The notes below the pieces were generated by a model. It had not been told where the DNA came from and made no database searches. It saw nothing but the letters and a program-made list of their open reading frames with translations. From Owenia fusiformis (lineage: Eukaryota; Annelida; Polychaeta; Sabellida; Oweniidae), in contig CAIIXF020000005.1 in assembly GCA_903813345.2 (NCBI GenBank), forward strand, positions 868,001 through 932,000: a stretch of DNA of 64,000 nt, read 5' to 3'. A program made the position numbers and the translations under genes. Shown here piece after piece: positions 1 to 9,800 of this stretch (position 1 is its first letter; every line of letters begins with the position of its first letter).

Positions 1-157
1 ACACATTGCCGTATTTGTTTTGGTTTTTCTTCCATAAACATCTTGTGATGTTGTTTGTAAATAGTTTCAGTGCCAATATCTATCAATCACTTATCATTCA
101 TGCATTTAAGTCATCAATCTCATTCTTCAGTACAAATTATGCAGCATTCCTTGTGGT

Positions 158-3100
158 TTGGGGATTATCTCAAAAGGCTCCATTGATATAATGCAATGGA
201 GGGCATGTATAGGGACCTTTAGAGTTACTTGTACCTACAGAAGCTGTCCTAATTCTTTTGGTAAGATGACCAAATTAAAACCTGATGTTATTTTCCCACT
301 ACAAATTTTACTTTGTTTTTTAACATATATTAAGGAATTAACATTCATACTGATAATTCAAGAAATGTGTTATGTGCCTTTTCATGCATTGTCATTTATA
401 CTTTTTGTCTGTGCTGGGTGGATTTTGCTTAGCATTCCAATTTTATATATATGGTCCATTATGCAGGCTCTCTACCAAGTGAGTCGACATACTGTTAAGC
501 CAAAAAGTAAACTATTTCTCTGTATAGGAACCTTGTTCATGGTACCAGGGTTAGCATCATATCTTCTGTTATGTTCAAATGTAATAATAAGATTAATTAT
601 AATTTTGGCTAACGACATTGAAGTAAATCCAGGGCCAAGATACCAAGAAACTAATATATTGTCCTGTAACATAAATGGTAAAATTGCTGATGGTGAAAAT
701 AGTCCTAGGTTTGTAGAATTGGGATTAACAGCCAAATTACAAAATTGCCAAATAATCTCGGTCTGTGAAGCAGGGAAAAATCTTGACTTAGACAAATTAA
801 TGATTGATGGCTTTCATAAACCATACCAACCTCAAAATTTTCAAGGGAGAGGAATTCTAATGTATGTGGACGAAAATTTAGCTTTCAAGCCTAGGGATGA
901 CCTTAGCACACTCAATGAGATTGGTTGGTTAGAGATAGTCATTGAACACAAAAAAATCCTCCTAGGCACATGCTATAGGTCTCCATCAAAGACATTGATT
1001 GGGTACATTGAACAATTTAATACATTACTAGAGCAAAGTGTAGAAACTGCTATGAGGGAAAGGAAATATGACATGATACTAATTAATGGGGATTTTAATG
1101 CCAGGAGTAAATTCTTTTATGATCATGATATTGATAATACAGCAGGAACCAAATTATATGAGACAATGACTAATCTTGGGTTTGAACAATTTATTCATGA
1201 ACCAACTAGAATAACTGAAAATAGTATATCATGCATTGACCTAATTTTTTCAAATTCTCCAGGCCTCATGATTGGTACTGAAGTCCTAGCCCCAATAGGG
1301 GGCAGTGACCATAGTACTATAGTGTGTAATTTACAGCTAGCTACAAGTAAAAATCAACCTAAAATTACTACTAAAACTTGGCAATACAAAGACTGCAACC
1401 AGCAAGCCCTGAATAATGATATAAATTCTGTGAATTGGAACAACATTATAAATAATGGCACAATTGATGAGTCAACTTTAAATTTTTCCTCCAAGTTACT
1501 GTCTATTTTTGACCATAACATACCTCACAAAATCAAGGTGAGGAAACCAAAAGATTTTCCTTGGTTTAATGACGAAATCAAAAAGGCTGTGAATAACCGT
1601 GACAAATATTATAAGAAATTCAAAAGAAACAACACTTTGGATTCAAAGTTGAAATATAAAAATAAAGTTGAAATGTTGAATAATCTTATTAACAAGGCTA
1701 AACTTAACCATGAACAGGAAATTTGTGAAAATCTTCACACTTATTCAAGTGGGGAACATTTTTATTGGAGCGCTATTAAAAAATTACTTGGAAATAAATT
1801 TTCCTCTGGAATTCCAACTTTAAAAAATTCATCTTTGACAAACATATGTAGTACAGATGAAGAAAAACGAAACAAATTTTTGAAATTGTTCGTAGGTAAA
1901 TTTCACTTTGATAATACCCGCGACACAAATGCATTACCATTTTTTCCAAATAGAACAAACAATCTTTTGACTTGTAATTTAATCACACCATCGGAAATAA
2001 GAACCCTCATAGCTGACCTTGACACATCAAAAAGTGAGGGTTTGGATGGTATTACAAATAAAATGCTCACCATGAGCATTTTATCTATTGACAAACCATT
2101 AGCCTTATTGTTTAATAGAATTCTAACTGAAAACATTTTTCCAAGATCATGGAAAGATGGAATAATAATTCCAATCTATAAGAATAAAGGTGATAAATCT
2201 GATATTACAAATTACAGACCTGTCACATTACTTAGTAATATATCCAAATTATTCGAAAAAGTAGTGCATCAACAGATGATGAAGTTCCTTTTAGATAATA
2301 AGTTATTATATGAAAATCAATCAGGTTTCCTGCCTGGTCACAGCACTGACAGTCAGCTACTAAGTATTACTAATTTTATAATGAATGCATTTGAAGACAA
2401 AGCGGATGTACGGGGAGTCTTTTTGGACCTGGAGTCTGCGTTTGACAAAGTCAGACATGATTTACTTATCCACAAGCTAAAATCTTATGGCTTCAATGAT
2501 AACCTGTTGAAACTTATGAAATCCTACCTAGACAATAGAAGAGTATGCACACGCCTTAATGGATCTTTATCCGAATTTTCTGAAGAAAATTTTATAAACT
2601 CTGGTGTGCCTCAAGGCTCTATTCTAGGCCCCATCCTATTTCTGCTATTTATAAATGATCTCCCAGAGGTCATCCAATCAAAATGTTATATTTATGCTGA
2701 CGATACTTCTATATATGTCCCCGTTCACAAGTTTGAAAATGTTTTACCATCAAATACATTATTACAACATGATCTAGACAATGTCTATGACTGGTCAAGG
2801 GTTTGGGGGCTTAACTTTAAGCCCACGAAAACCAAAGAGATAATTTTTTCCAAATCTATTCAAAATGTAAGAAACTTTCCTATTTTGACCTTGAGCAACA
2901 GAATAATTGAAAGAGTAAATTATCATAAACATCTTGGAGTTATCTTAGATAACCACCTTGACTTCAAAGAACATATAGCCCAGCTAAAAGTCAAAATTGA
3001 TAAAATGCTAAATCCACTTACAGCATTGAAAAATAAAATTTCATCCAAACACCTTGAAAGAATGTACTTATTGTTCATTTTGCCAAAATTAGAATTCGGA

Positions 3101-3907
3101 TCAATCTTTTATAATTGTTCACCACATTATGCCCTAAATACCTTGGATAGGTTACACTACAGAGCTGCCTTGTTAGTCTCTGGGGCCATTAAGGGCTCCT
3201 CTGAAATCAAAGTCTTAAATTCACTTAACTGGAAGACACTAAGTCAGAGAAGAGAAGAAAAAATGGCAACTCTAATGTATAAGGTATCCAAAAACAAGAC
3301 TCCTAGTTACATACGATCTATATACAATGAACTTAAAAATCCAGGTACAGAGCGTGTACTTCGTGCCCGGCACGAATATAATATTCCAGCAAAATCTTCA
3401 ATGAAATTTACAAACTCTCCTGCCATAGCACCAATAAGAATATGGAAAATGATTTCACCTGAAGTTAAACGCAGCCCCTCAATATCAGCCTTCAAGTCAA
3501 GGTATAAGAAAACCAAATATAACCCAAACCCTAGGTCTGTGTTGACAACAAAATTGAACTTAAATCGATCTATTGAAATTAAACTAAACCGTTTAAGAGC
3601 AGACCTAGCACTTAAATCAGACTTTTTTAGGCATAATTTCAACAACTATCCAGACCCAAGTTGCCCTTGTGGACATGCCCAGCAAACCAAGTCCCATTTA
3701 TTACTTTACTGCCCTCTATCAACTGGAACAAGGTCAATCTTTACCCAAAAACTACAAGAGCTGCAAAATTTTAACTTTAGAGAATTTGCCAGTCTAAATA
3801 GTGTAGATAAAGTCCACACCATACTTTTTGGAGATCATAAGTTCTCAGATAAATGTAATGCTGATATTATGAACCTTACGGCAAATTTTGTTGATTCTAT
3901 CATTTAG
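158..3907 (+). CDS. LINE polyprotein: hydrophobic N-terminus, 2A, endonuclease, reverse transcriptase
   Basis: A 1249-residue ORF copies the element by target-primed reverse transcription. Residues 1-151 contain several hydrophobic segments (around 50-65, 75-105 and 128-150). Residues 152-160 read NDIEVNPGP, a 2A-type ribosome-skipping motif. The endonuclease follows (about 165-395) with GDFN at 311-314 and SDH at 383-385. The reverse transcriptase (about 610-960) has FLDLESAFDKV, GVPQGS at 816-821 and the catalytic YADD at 846-849. A C-terminal knuckle C-x-C-x8-H-x4-C lies at 1169-1185, as in related LINEs. The start is the first in-frame Met; other Met codons downstream could be used. The fragment at 40321-41579 has the same C-terminal layout and belongs to a related family. 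Confidence 0.93.
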   Translation: MGIISKGSIDIMQWRACIGTFRVTCTYRSCPNSFGKMTKLKPDVIFPLQILLCFLTYIKELTFILIIQEMCYVPFHALSFILFVCAGWILLSIPILYIWSIMQALYQVSRHTVKPKSKLFLCIGTLFMVPGLASYLLLCSNVIIRLIIILANDIEVNPGPRYQETNILSCNINGKIADGENSPRFVELGLTAKLQNCQIISVCEAGKNLDLDKLMIDGFHKPYQPQNFQGRGILMYVDENLAFKPRDDLSTLNEIGWLEIVIEHKKILLGTCYRSPSKTLIGYIEQFNTLLEQSVETAMRERKYDMILINGDFNARSKFFYDHDIDNTAGTKLYETMTNLGFEQFIHEPTRITENSISCIDLIFSNSPGLMIGTEVLAPIGGSDHSTIVCNLQLATSKNQPKITTKTWQYKDCNQQALNNDINSVNWNNIINNGTIDESTLNFSSKLLSIFDHNIPHKIKVRKPKDFPWFNDEIKKAVNNRDKYYKKFKRNNTLDSKLKYKNKVEMLNNLINKAKLNHEQEICENLHTYSSGEHFYWSAIKKLLGNKFSSGIPTLKNSSLTNICSTDEEKRNKFLKLFVGKFHFDNTRDTNALPFFPNRTNNLLTCNLITPSEIRTLIADLDTSKSEGLDGITNKMLTMSILSIDKPLALLFNRILTENIFPRSWKDGIIIPIYKNKGDKSDITNYRPVTLLSNISKLFEKVVHQQMMKFLLDNKLLYENQSGFLPGHSTDSQLLSITNFIMNAFEDKADVRGVFLDLESAFDKVRHDLLIHKLKSYGFNDNLLKLMKSYLDNRRVCTRLNGSLSEFSEENFINSGVPQGSILGPILFLLFINDLPEVIQSKCYIYADDTSIYVPVHKFENVLPSNTLLQHDLDNVYDWSRVWGLNFKPTKTKEIIFSKSIQNVRNFPILTLSNRIIERVNYHKHLGVILDNHLDFKEHIAQLKVKIDKMLNPLTALKNKISSKHLERMYLLFILPKLEFGSIFYNCSPHYALNTLDRLHYRAALLVSGAIKGSSEIKVLNSLNWKTLSQRREEKMATLMYKVSKNKTPSYIRSIYNELKNPGTERVLRARHEYNIPAKSSMKFTNSPAIAPIRIWKMISPEVKRSPSISAFKSRYKKTKYNPNPRSVLTTKLNLNRSIEIKLNRLRADLALKSDFFRHNFNNYPDPSCPCGHAQQTKSHLLLYCPLSTGTRSIFTQKLQELQNFNFREFASLNSVDKVHTILFGDHKFSDKCNADIMNLTANFVDSII
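611..637 (+). other. 2A-type ribosome-skipping motif inside the LINE ORF
   Basis: Codons 152-160 encode N-D-I-E-V-N-P-G-P, a full match to the D-(V/I)-E-x-N-P-G-P core of 2A peptides, preceded by a strongly hydrophobic stretch. In the 2A family the ribosome releases after the glycine and restarts at the final proline. Here that would separate a 159-residue hydrophobic leader from the endonuclease-reverse transcriptase. 2A-like motifs are known from other APE-type LINEs; activity of this one is inferred from the motif. Confidence 0.85.
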
Positions 3908-4147
3908 CATTAGCCTCAACATTTCATCACCATCATCATCACTATTGTTATCATCATCTCAACTGTGGCCACTGAGACTCTTATAAACAATACATTTACA
4001 ATACATGTCTGAAACCATTTATATCAACTTTATTTTGCTACTTTTATTTAATAGGGAGGCCAACAATGTAATTTTACCTCGGCCTTCCTAGTATGTTAAA
4101 TATTGTTATATAAAATTATGCAAAGAAATAAAACTTAACCTTAAAAA

Positions 4148-4180
4148 AGCATCTGTTCAAAGGAAATTTATTAGTTAAAG
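4148..4180 (+). repeat. 33-bp copy of sulfotransferase exon 1 at the LINE 3' junction
   Basis: These 33 bases are identical to 4371-4403 inside sulfotransferase exon 1, 223 bp away in the same orientation. The copy starts directly at the A-rich end of the LINE. Sequence similarity stops abruptly on the right. A templated insertion during LINE integration or repair, or a remnant of a duplicated exon, would both explain it. Confidence 0.85.
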
Positions 4181-4312
4181 TCAACTCAACCTGACAAAGA
4201 TCATACTGTACTTCTGGCTTGCTGTTTAATATAACATACGTTTACATATTTTCAAAGTCAAATTTAAAGTAATCAAGAAGTATAACACCATACAATCAAA
4301 TAGAGTAAAATC

Positions 4313-4490
4313 ATGGATAAAGTAAACTTAGACCAATTCACTAAGAAATTTGCACATAGAATGAAGGATGAGCATCTGTTCAAAGGAAATTTATTAGTTA
4401 AAGATTTCCTTAGCAGTGAAGAGGAAGAGGATTTCAACAATATGAAGCTTACAAAAGAGGACATTATTGTTTCCTCATATGTAAGATCAG
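4313..4490 (+). CDS. Sulfotransferase exon 1
   Basis: Encodes residues 1-59 and the first base of codon 60. The ATG at 4313 has A at -3 and G at +4 (AAATCATGG). The exon ends at a clean donor (CAG/GTGAGT) inside the PAPS-binding loop. It contains the 33 bases also found at the LINE junction. Confidence 0.9.
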
Positions 4491-6360
4491 GTGAGTAAAA
4501 AGACTTAATTGAATACAGTAAAACATGTCTAATAATTCAAATGCCAATAAGATCAGCCAAAAGTGCAGAAGCACTCGTGACATACATGTAAGCTGCGCCT
4601 TCAAAACCAGGGTTTGCCGTTATCCAAATCCGCTTTTCGGGTTGCAAAAATGTGAAGGGTTCATAAATTAGAATATATGAGCGCAAATGCCAAAGGGAAG
4701 GGTGATTAAAAACTTTAAAGAAACCCAACAAGAAAAGCAAACTGTAAGTATAAAAGTAGACCCTATATATCCCAAAACCATGATCTAACGTGAAAAGAAA
4801 CAATGTCTAACACCCCCCTCTCCCCTCCAATCGAGAACCAATATCACAATCCAGGACCAGAACACCAAGGGACATTTCATTCATACTGAAGTCATTAAAT
4901 TACATGTTGAAGAAAAATTGAAAAAATTGATAGCCAATTGTAGATACTAGTATTCATAAAAGATAGAGTCTCAAATTGTTCTCAAAGAGTTGTTCGTGAT
5001 ATTTTCGATAGTTTTCAAACCTGGATTTAATTGCTATTATTAGAAGGGTTCCTCATTATTAATACTATATTATAAATTTTGACCCTGACTGACACAACAG
5101 AAATTGTCAACACTGGAGGATGGTAAGCGCGTATTTAAATCAAATATTATCCATATTTATAAATAAAAATAATAAAAATGTCAATCTTTCTTTAGCAGTA
5201 ATATTGATATACTATCTTAGCCAAAATAGATAACGAACGAGTATAAGGGCTGGGTCTTCTAGCTTTGCGAAACAAACATTTATAAAAAGGAATCGGCGCA
5301 CCCAGGTGCGACTGTAAATTTCCTGTTCACTGTCGTATAAGTCATGAATGTAGTTTCGCACAGGTGTCATGGAAAAAACAGTGAACACTGCTTTCCTGAA
5401 TCCAGGTTTCCAAGGTTCGCCACACATGCCTTCGACTCTTTCTCCAAAAGTGTTCAAACTTGCAGGTTTTGTGTGAGTCAATATGAGACATAATTGGATC
5501 AATATATAATTGGACCTATGAACTAGACAATGTTTATTACTATTTTAAAATTAGTGGCCATTTGGAAATGCCCTTTTAATGGAAATTATTTAAAGATTTA
5601 ACCCAAGAACTTGCAAATTGTATTTCCAGGCACAACATGGACCCAGGAGATAGTTTGGCTCATACACAATAATGGAGACATTGAGGCCGCAAAGAAAACA
5701 CCTTTATTCATGAGATTCCCATTCATGGATTTCAAACAAGAATTTAACGCAATCAAGACCATGTCAAGCCCTCGACTTATCAAGACACATCTAAATTACC
5801 CAGCATTCTCAGCAATGTATGATTCTAATCAAACTGATCGCCCAAAGATTATCTATGTCGTAAGAAACCCAAAAGATGTTGCTGTATCATACTACAACTT
5901 TTACAAAATGAACACGAGTTTAGGCAGTTTTACTGGCCCATTCAGTGAATTCTTGAGCATGTTTATGGAAGGTTACGTCTGCATTGGAGACTACTTCAAA
6001 AATGTCTTAGGCTGGTACGAGGCATCCACCAAGGATGATCATATATTGTTGATCAAGTATGAAGACCTCAAAAAATCCCCCTTGGAGCAGATCAAGCAAA
6101 TTGCAGGCTTCCTCGAGAAAGATCTTGGTGATGACGTCCTTAAGGCAATATGCGACCATGTGTCTTTTGCAAATATGAAGGCCAACCCGATGGTGAACTA
6201 TGAGGGGTTCCCAATAATGAATCATGATATTTCACCATTTATGAGGAAGGGGGAGATTGGGGACTGGAAGAACTACTTCACAACTGAAGAAGATGCTGCA
6301 TTTATGAAATTGTACCGGGAGAAAATGAAAGACAGAAGTCTCACATTTGACTTTGAATAA
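4313..6360 (+). CDS. Cytosolic sulfotransferase (SULT family), two exons
   Basis: This enzyme transfers sulfate from PAPS to hydroxyl or amine groups of small molecules in the cytosol. Exons 4313-4490 and 5630-6360 join in phase 1 (TCAG/GTGAGT and TTTCCAG/GC) to give 302 aa, the usual SULT length. The junction reconstitutes the PAPS loop YVRSGTTW at about 55-62. KTH at 111-113 holds the catalytic histidine. RNPKDVAVS at 138-146 is the 3'-phosphate site, and RKGEIGDWKNYF at 265-276 is the C-terminal PAPS signature. Oddities: the loop has V-R where most SULTs have P-K, and the dimerisation motif KxxxTVxxxE is degenerate (T for V at 278, A for E at 282). The substrate cannot be named. The gene lies within the PXK transcription unit, on the other strand. 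Confidence 0.93.
4491..5629 (+). other. Sulfotransferase intron, no recognised content
   Basis: AT-rich intron of about 1.1 kb with a pyrimidine-rich acceptor ending TATTTCCAG. I see no further exon, RNA gene or clear repeat in it. Confidence 0.7.
5630..6360 (+). CDS. Sulfotransferase exon 2
   Basis: Encodes residues 60-302, beginning GTTWTQEIVW, and carries the catalytic histidine and both PAPS 3'-phosphate motifs. Most vertebrate SULT genes split this region into several exons, so the single large exon is a reduced structure. Confidence 0.92.
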
Positions 6361-6361
6361 A
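6356..6361 (+). promoter_or_regulatory. AATAAA overlapping the sulfotransferase stop codon
   Basis: The last codons GAA-TAA followed by AA create AATAAA across the stop codon. If used, the 3' UTR would be only tens of bases long. Another AATAAA at 6922-6927 is the more conventional alternative. Confidence 0.35.
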
Positions 6362-6652
6362 ACATAATATTTCCAATGAGTGGATTTTACAATTACATAT
6401 ATATTAGATAGTAGATGGGACAGAGGCAAGTTGATAGTAAGCTTTGGAAACAAATGTCACAATTGTACAATATTTTTTGCTTTTTTATTATTCCATATCA
6501 TGTTTTTTCCTAAAATGTCCAACGCTTCTCACTTTATTTCAGCATAACCCTTTAATTTTTAATATTCTCTGGCAAAGAAGTGAAACATTTATTGAAAAAG
6601 TATACTTATATATACATAGACTAATTATTCCAGTTATAAAGTGAAAACATAC

Positions 6653-6804
6653 CCATGAAAGGAGGAGTCTCTGTTTTGGTTGATCGACTGGCCTTATAAG
6701 AAAATACTGTTTGCGGAGGCGCCAACCTATATCAGGGAGAGGCTCGACAACCTCCCAACGTGGCTCTGAGCGAAAAAACATAGACACATGCTGGAGTGCC
6801 GCCT
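6653..6804 (-). CDS. PXK: PXK exon 4
   Basis: Completes a split Glu codon and encodes EAALQHVSMFFRSEPRWEVV and onward to RLLLSW, ending phase 0 at a TGG/GTATGT donor. It matches the post-PX linker of PXK. The acceptor is TATACATTTCAG on the minus strand. Confidence 0.93.
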
Positions 6805-9800
6805 CTGAAATGTATACATGGAAATCAAATATATATTTTTATAGCTTAGCTAAATCCGTTATTTTATACATACATGTAAATATTTTTGACTACATTGAAG
6901 CTGTTAAAACACCAAAACTGCAATAAAATTAATGAACCTTCATGTAACTACTGCAAAGTTGACCTCATCATTAAATTATTACTTATTATGTAAATACTGC
7001 AAGTGGATCTTTACATCTTTCTGAATTTCGCGAACAAGTACATGTACCACTGCTTAATTATGCCAGAAACTAACATTTTGTTATTCAGAGTGTTTTGAAA
7101 TTTTGAATCCTCTATTTTGTTTCTGTTATTTTGCGATCTGATGAAAAATGTTGTGCAGCAGAGATTCAAAATATCCACCCACATTTCGTTTTTTTTCTCT
7201 TCAAAACTGGATCCACATCTTGGGTTTTTCTTTTGCAGATTGACATGTGAAAACACTTTTACAAAGTCAAATGTTAAATGATGCAAAAGGTAGACCCAGA
7301 GAATTTATGTCAAAACTAGCTAGACACATCTATGGATTTCTCAGTGAAAAGGTATATATGGGAGTACCTCCTTCTCCCAGGATGCCATGAAGCTTGGAGT
7401 ATAGGATGCCAGTCCCCCTTTTGTTGCTGATATCGAGATAACGATATTATATGCTGCTGTTATATTAGCCTTGCCCAAGTCGGTCTCTTTTACTATCTTG
7501 ATTTCTATTATGACCGCCTTGTACCAAAGAGAAAGCCACGTGCTTTACCGACTCAATGTTTATGTCGGTAAAATTTGACCAATCAACGACGGTCCTGCAG
7601 CGTTAGCTCATTATTATGCACGGTGAAAAACAAGTACACATTTCGCCAGGACTTTTCACGAAGAAATCTTGCATGAATTCATCATGAAAATACAAATATT
7701 TTATCAGATAAATATCAATCAGAGTTTAGTGGATGCCGGAGCATCGATCGGTAACCGGAGGTGAGAAGATCACTGATCGACGACTACAGTGTTATCTTGT
7801 TCCAACACCATCCTCTTCGTTTCTGGTCTTGGAAGGGATCCATTGAAACACACATTATCTTTCAAAAGTCGAAATTTAACGGCGTTAGGTACGCATATAT
7901 TTCTTACCTCTATCGACTCTTAACAACAAAAGAAATGTTCTCCCCAAGCCAGAAAAGACGCGGCTGTCTCAAATTGCAGTTATATACACTTTAATCTTCG
8001 AGTCAACCAGTATTCACAGCTTATTTCAAAATGAACATTTCATCCAGTGCCTACATTTCAATCTCTTTTTTCCCGGGAGCATTATCCTTCAAACTTGAGA
8101 AATTAGTTCGCTCAATTAATACGGAATCAAGTCAAGCAACATTGATAAATGTGAGTAACGATGTGTTTGAATGATTTCACTGGAAATTGCTGTTGTATTT
8201 GATGTGTAGTTAAGTAAAATGCAAGGAAATTCCTGCGGTTGATCGGTGTCAGCCAACACTGAATGTTTTTTTCATTTATATATTACTACGCGTCGTGTAA
8301 GTCAAAATAGTCCGAAAGTGACGTCATCAAATTCATGGATGACATTTTGGAAAACCGGTCGATTTGAAGTTTGAAGTGTATATTACTGCGATTTGAGACA
8401 GCCGCAACTTTTCTGCCTTTAGAAGAATGTTTCTTGTGGTGTTAAGAATCGATAGAGGTATGAAATATGTGCGTAGCTACAGGCCTGTCAACTTTCCCGC
8501 AATTTGCGAATTTGTCACGCATTTGCTGAAGAATTTGAAGTCACGCCAGTTATTTTTGCATTTTACCTTGTAATTGTCCAGCAAAAATATTCTGTAGAAA
8601 AATTTCTAAAAAAGTTCGTCTACACAGCAAAAATACGAGCGCCGAAAAAAATGTACGCATTTCGTTCGGATTTTTCACGTGAATTACGTATATGTCACGC
8701 TTTCCTTTCGAAATTTTTCGTTCTCTTCAAATTTCGAAATGATTTTACCTGTTAATTCTGTCCATGGTCCGCCATTTTTGCGGAAGTTACACTGAAACGC
8801 AAAGTCCATGAAACGAAACGAAATCACTAGAAAAAAATGGCACACATTGTGCACATGTGCAGCAAAGTTTAAACTAGAGGTGTGAAGTATTAACCGGTTA
8901 ACCGGTTAACCGCCGATAATGCCTTGACCGGTCTGAGTTTTTATGGGCGGTTAGTTGACCGTGTATAATTCTGTTATTTCCCGCGCTTATTTTGCATGCT
9001 AATCCGTTTGGTTTTATGGTGTCAGTTTCATGTAAGCTACTCATACATGTCATAAGTCCCATAACTCCTTACAAACATCCAATCAGCAACTTTAATCCCT
9101 GCCACATTGCTTTCCCGCGCTTACTTTGCATCTTAATCTGTTTGTTTTTCAAGCGTCAGTTTCATGTGAGCTACTCATACATGTGATAGGTCCGATAATT
9201 CCTTACAAACATCCAATCAGCAACTTTAATCCCTGCCACATTGCTTTCCCGCGCTTACTTACATAGAATAGCGTAAAGCTTGACGAACGTAAAAAATAAA
9301 CGCCGATATATCATTTTTCCAATTTTTTCAACTTTCAAGATCGAAGATGAAGATTTCATTTGAAATTATAAGTTCAAATTTCCCACCGGTTAACCGACTT
9401 TAACCGGTAAAAACCCCCGGTTAACCGGTTAATGCTCAAGCGGTTAATTGACACCACTAGTTTAAACCAATCAGATTATTTGATTATTTTGCGCACATGA
9501 ATTATTTGCTTCTGAGCACTTACAAGCTTACCACAATAAACAAATCTGGCAGAGACTACCCTTAGCCTACTTCATTTTGGCGAAATTTCAGCTCAAACTC
9601 GTGACAAATGCATTATGCATACGCTGGTGTGAAGCCTTGGAGACACTCATTTTGGTAAATATGATTTATGGTGTATACTTTTCTGAAGTTTGTGGGAGTT
9701 TGGGACATTAAATGTTAAAATTCAAGAAAATATGCCAATTAAACGACTGATCAAGTAATATATACCAGCACTATACATGACCCGCTACATTGGACTAGGT

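Larger units (their letters stand above)
1..4147 (+). mobile_element. Non-LTR (LINE) retrotransposon, CR1/Jockey-like, intact ORF
   Basis: One long ORF with an apurinic-type endonuclease followed by a reverse transcriptase marks an APE-type LINE. The 3' UTR runs from 3908 to about 4147 and ends with AATAAA near 4126 and a short A-rich tail (TTAACCTTAAAAAA), not a long poly(A). The left boundary cannot be set because the element may begin before base 1; bases 1-157 show no other feature and are treated as 5' UTR. The ORF has no internal stop, so the copy looks young. On the right it abuts a 33-base copy of sulfotransferase exon 1. No target-site duplication can be tested because the 5' flank is outside or unrecognised. 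Confidence 0.9.

Noticed and set aside
5212-5502. 96-codon minus-strand frame in the sulfotransferase intron
   Set aside because: I looked for a missing PXK exon here; no PXK motif and no suitable splice signals with matching phase.
8504-9186. Short frames within the CCCGC repeat and hAT element
   Set aside because: No transposase motif; they follow from repeat composition.
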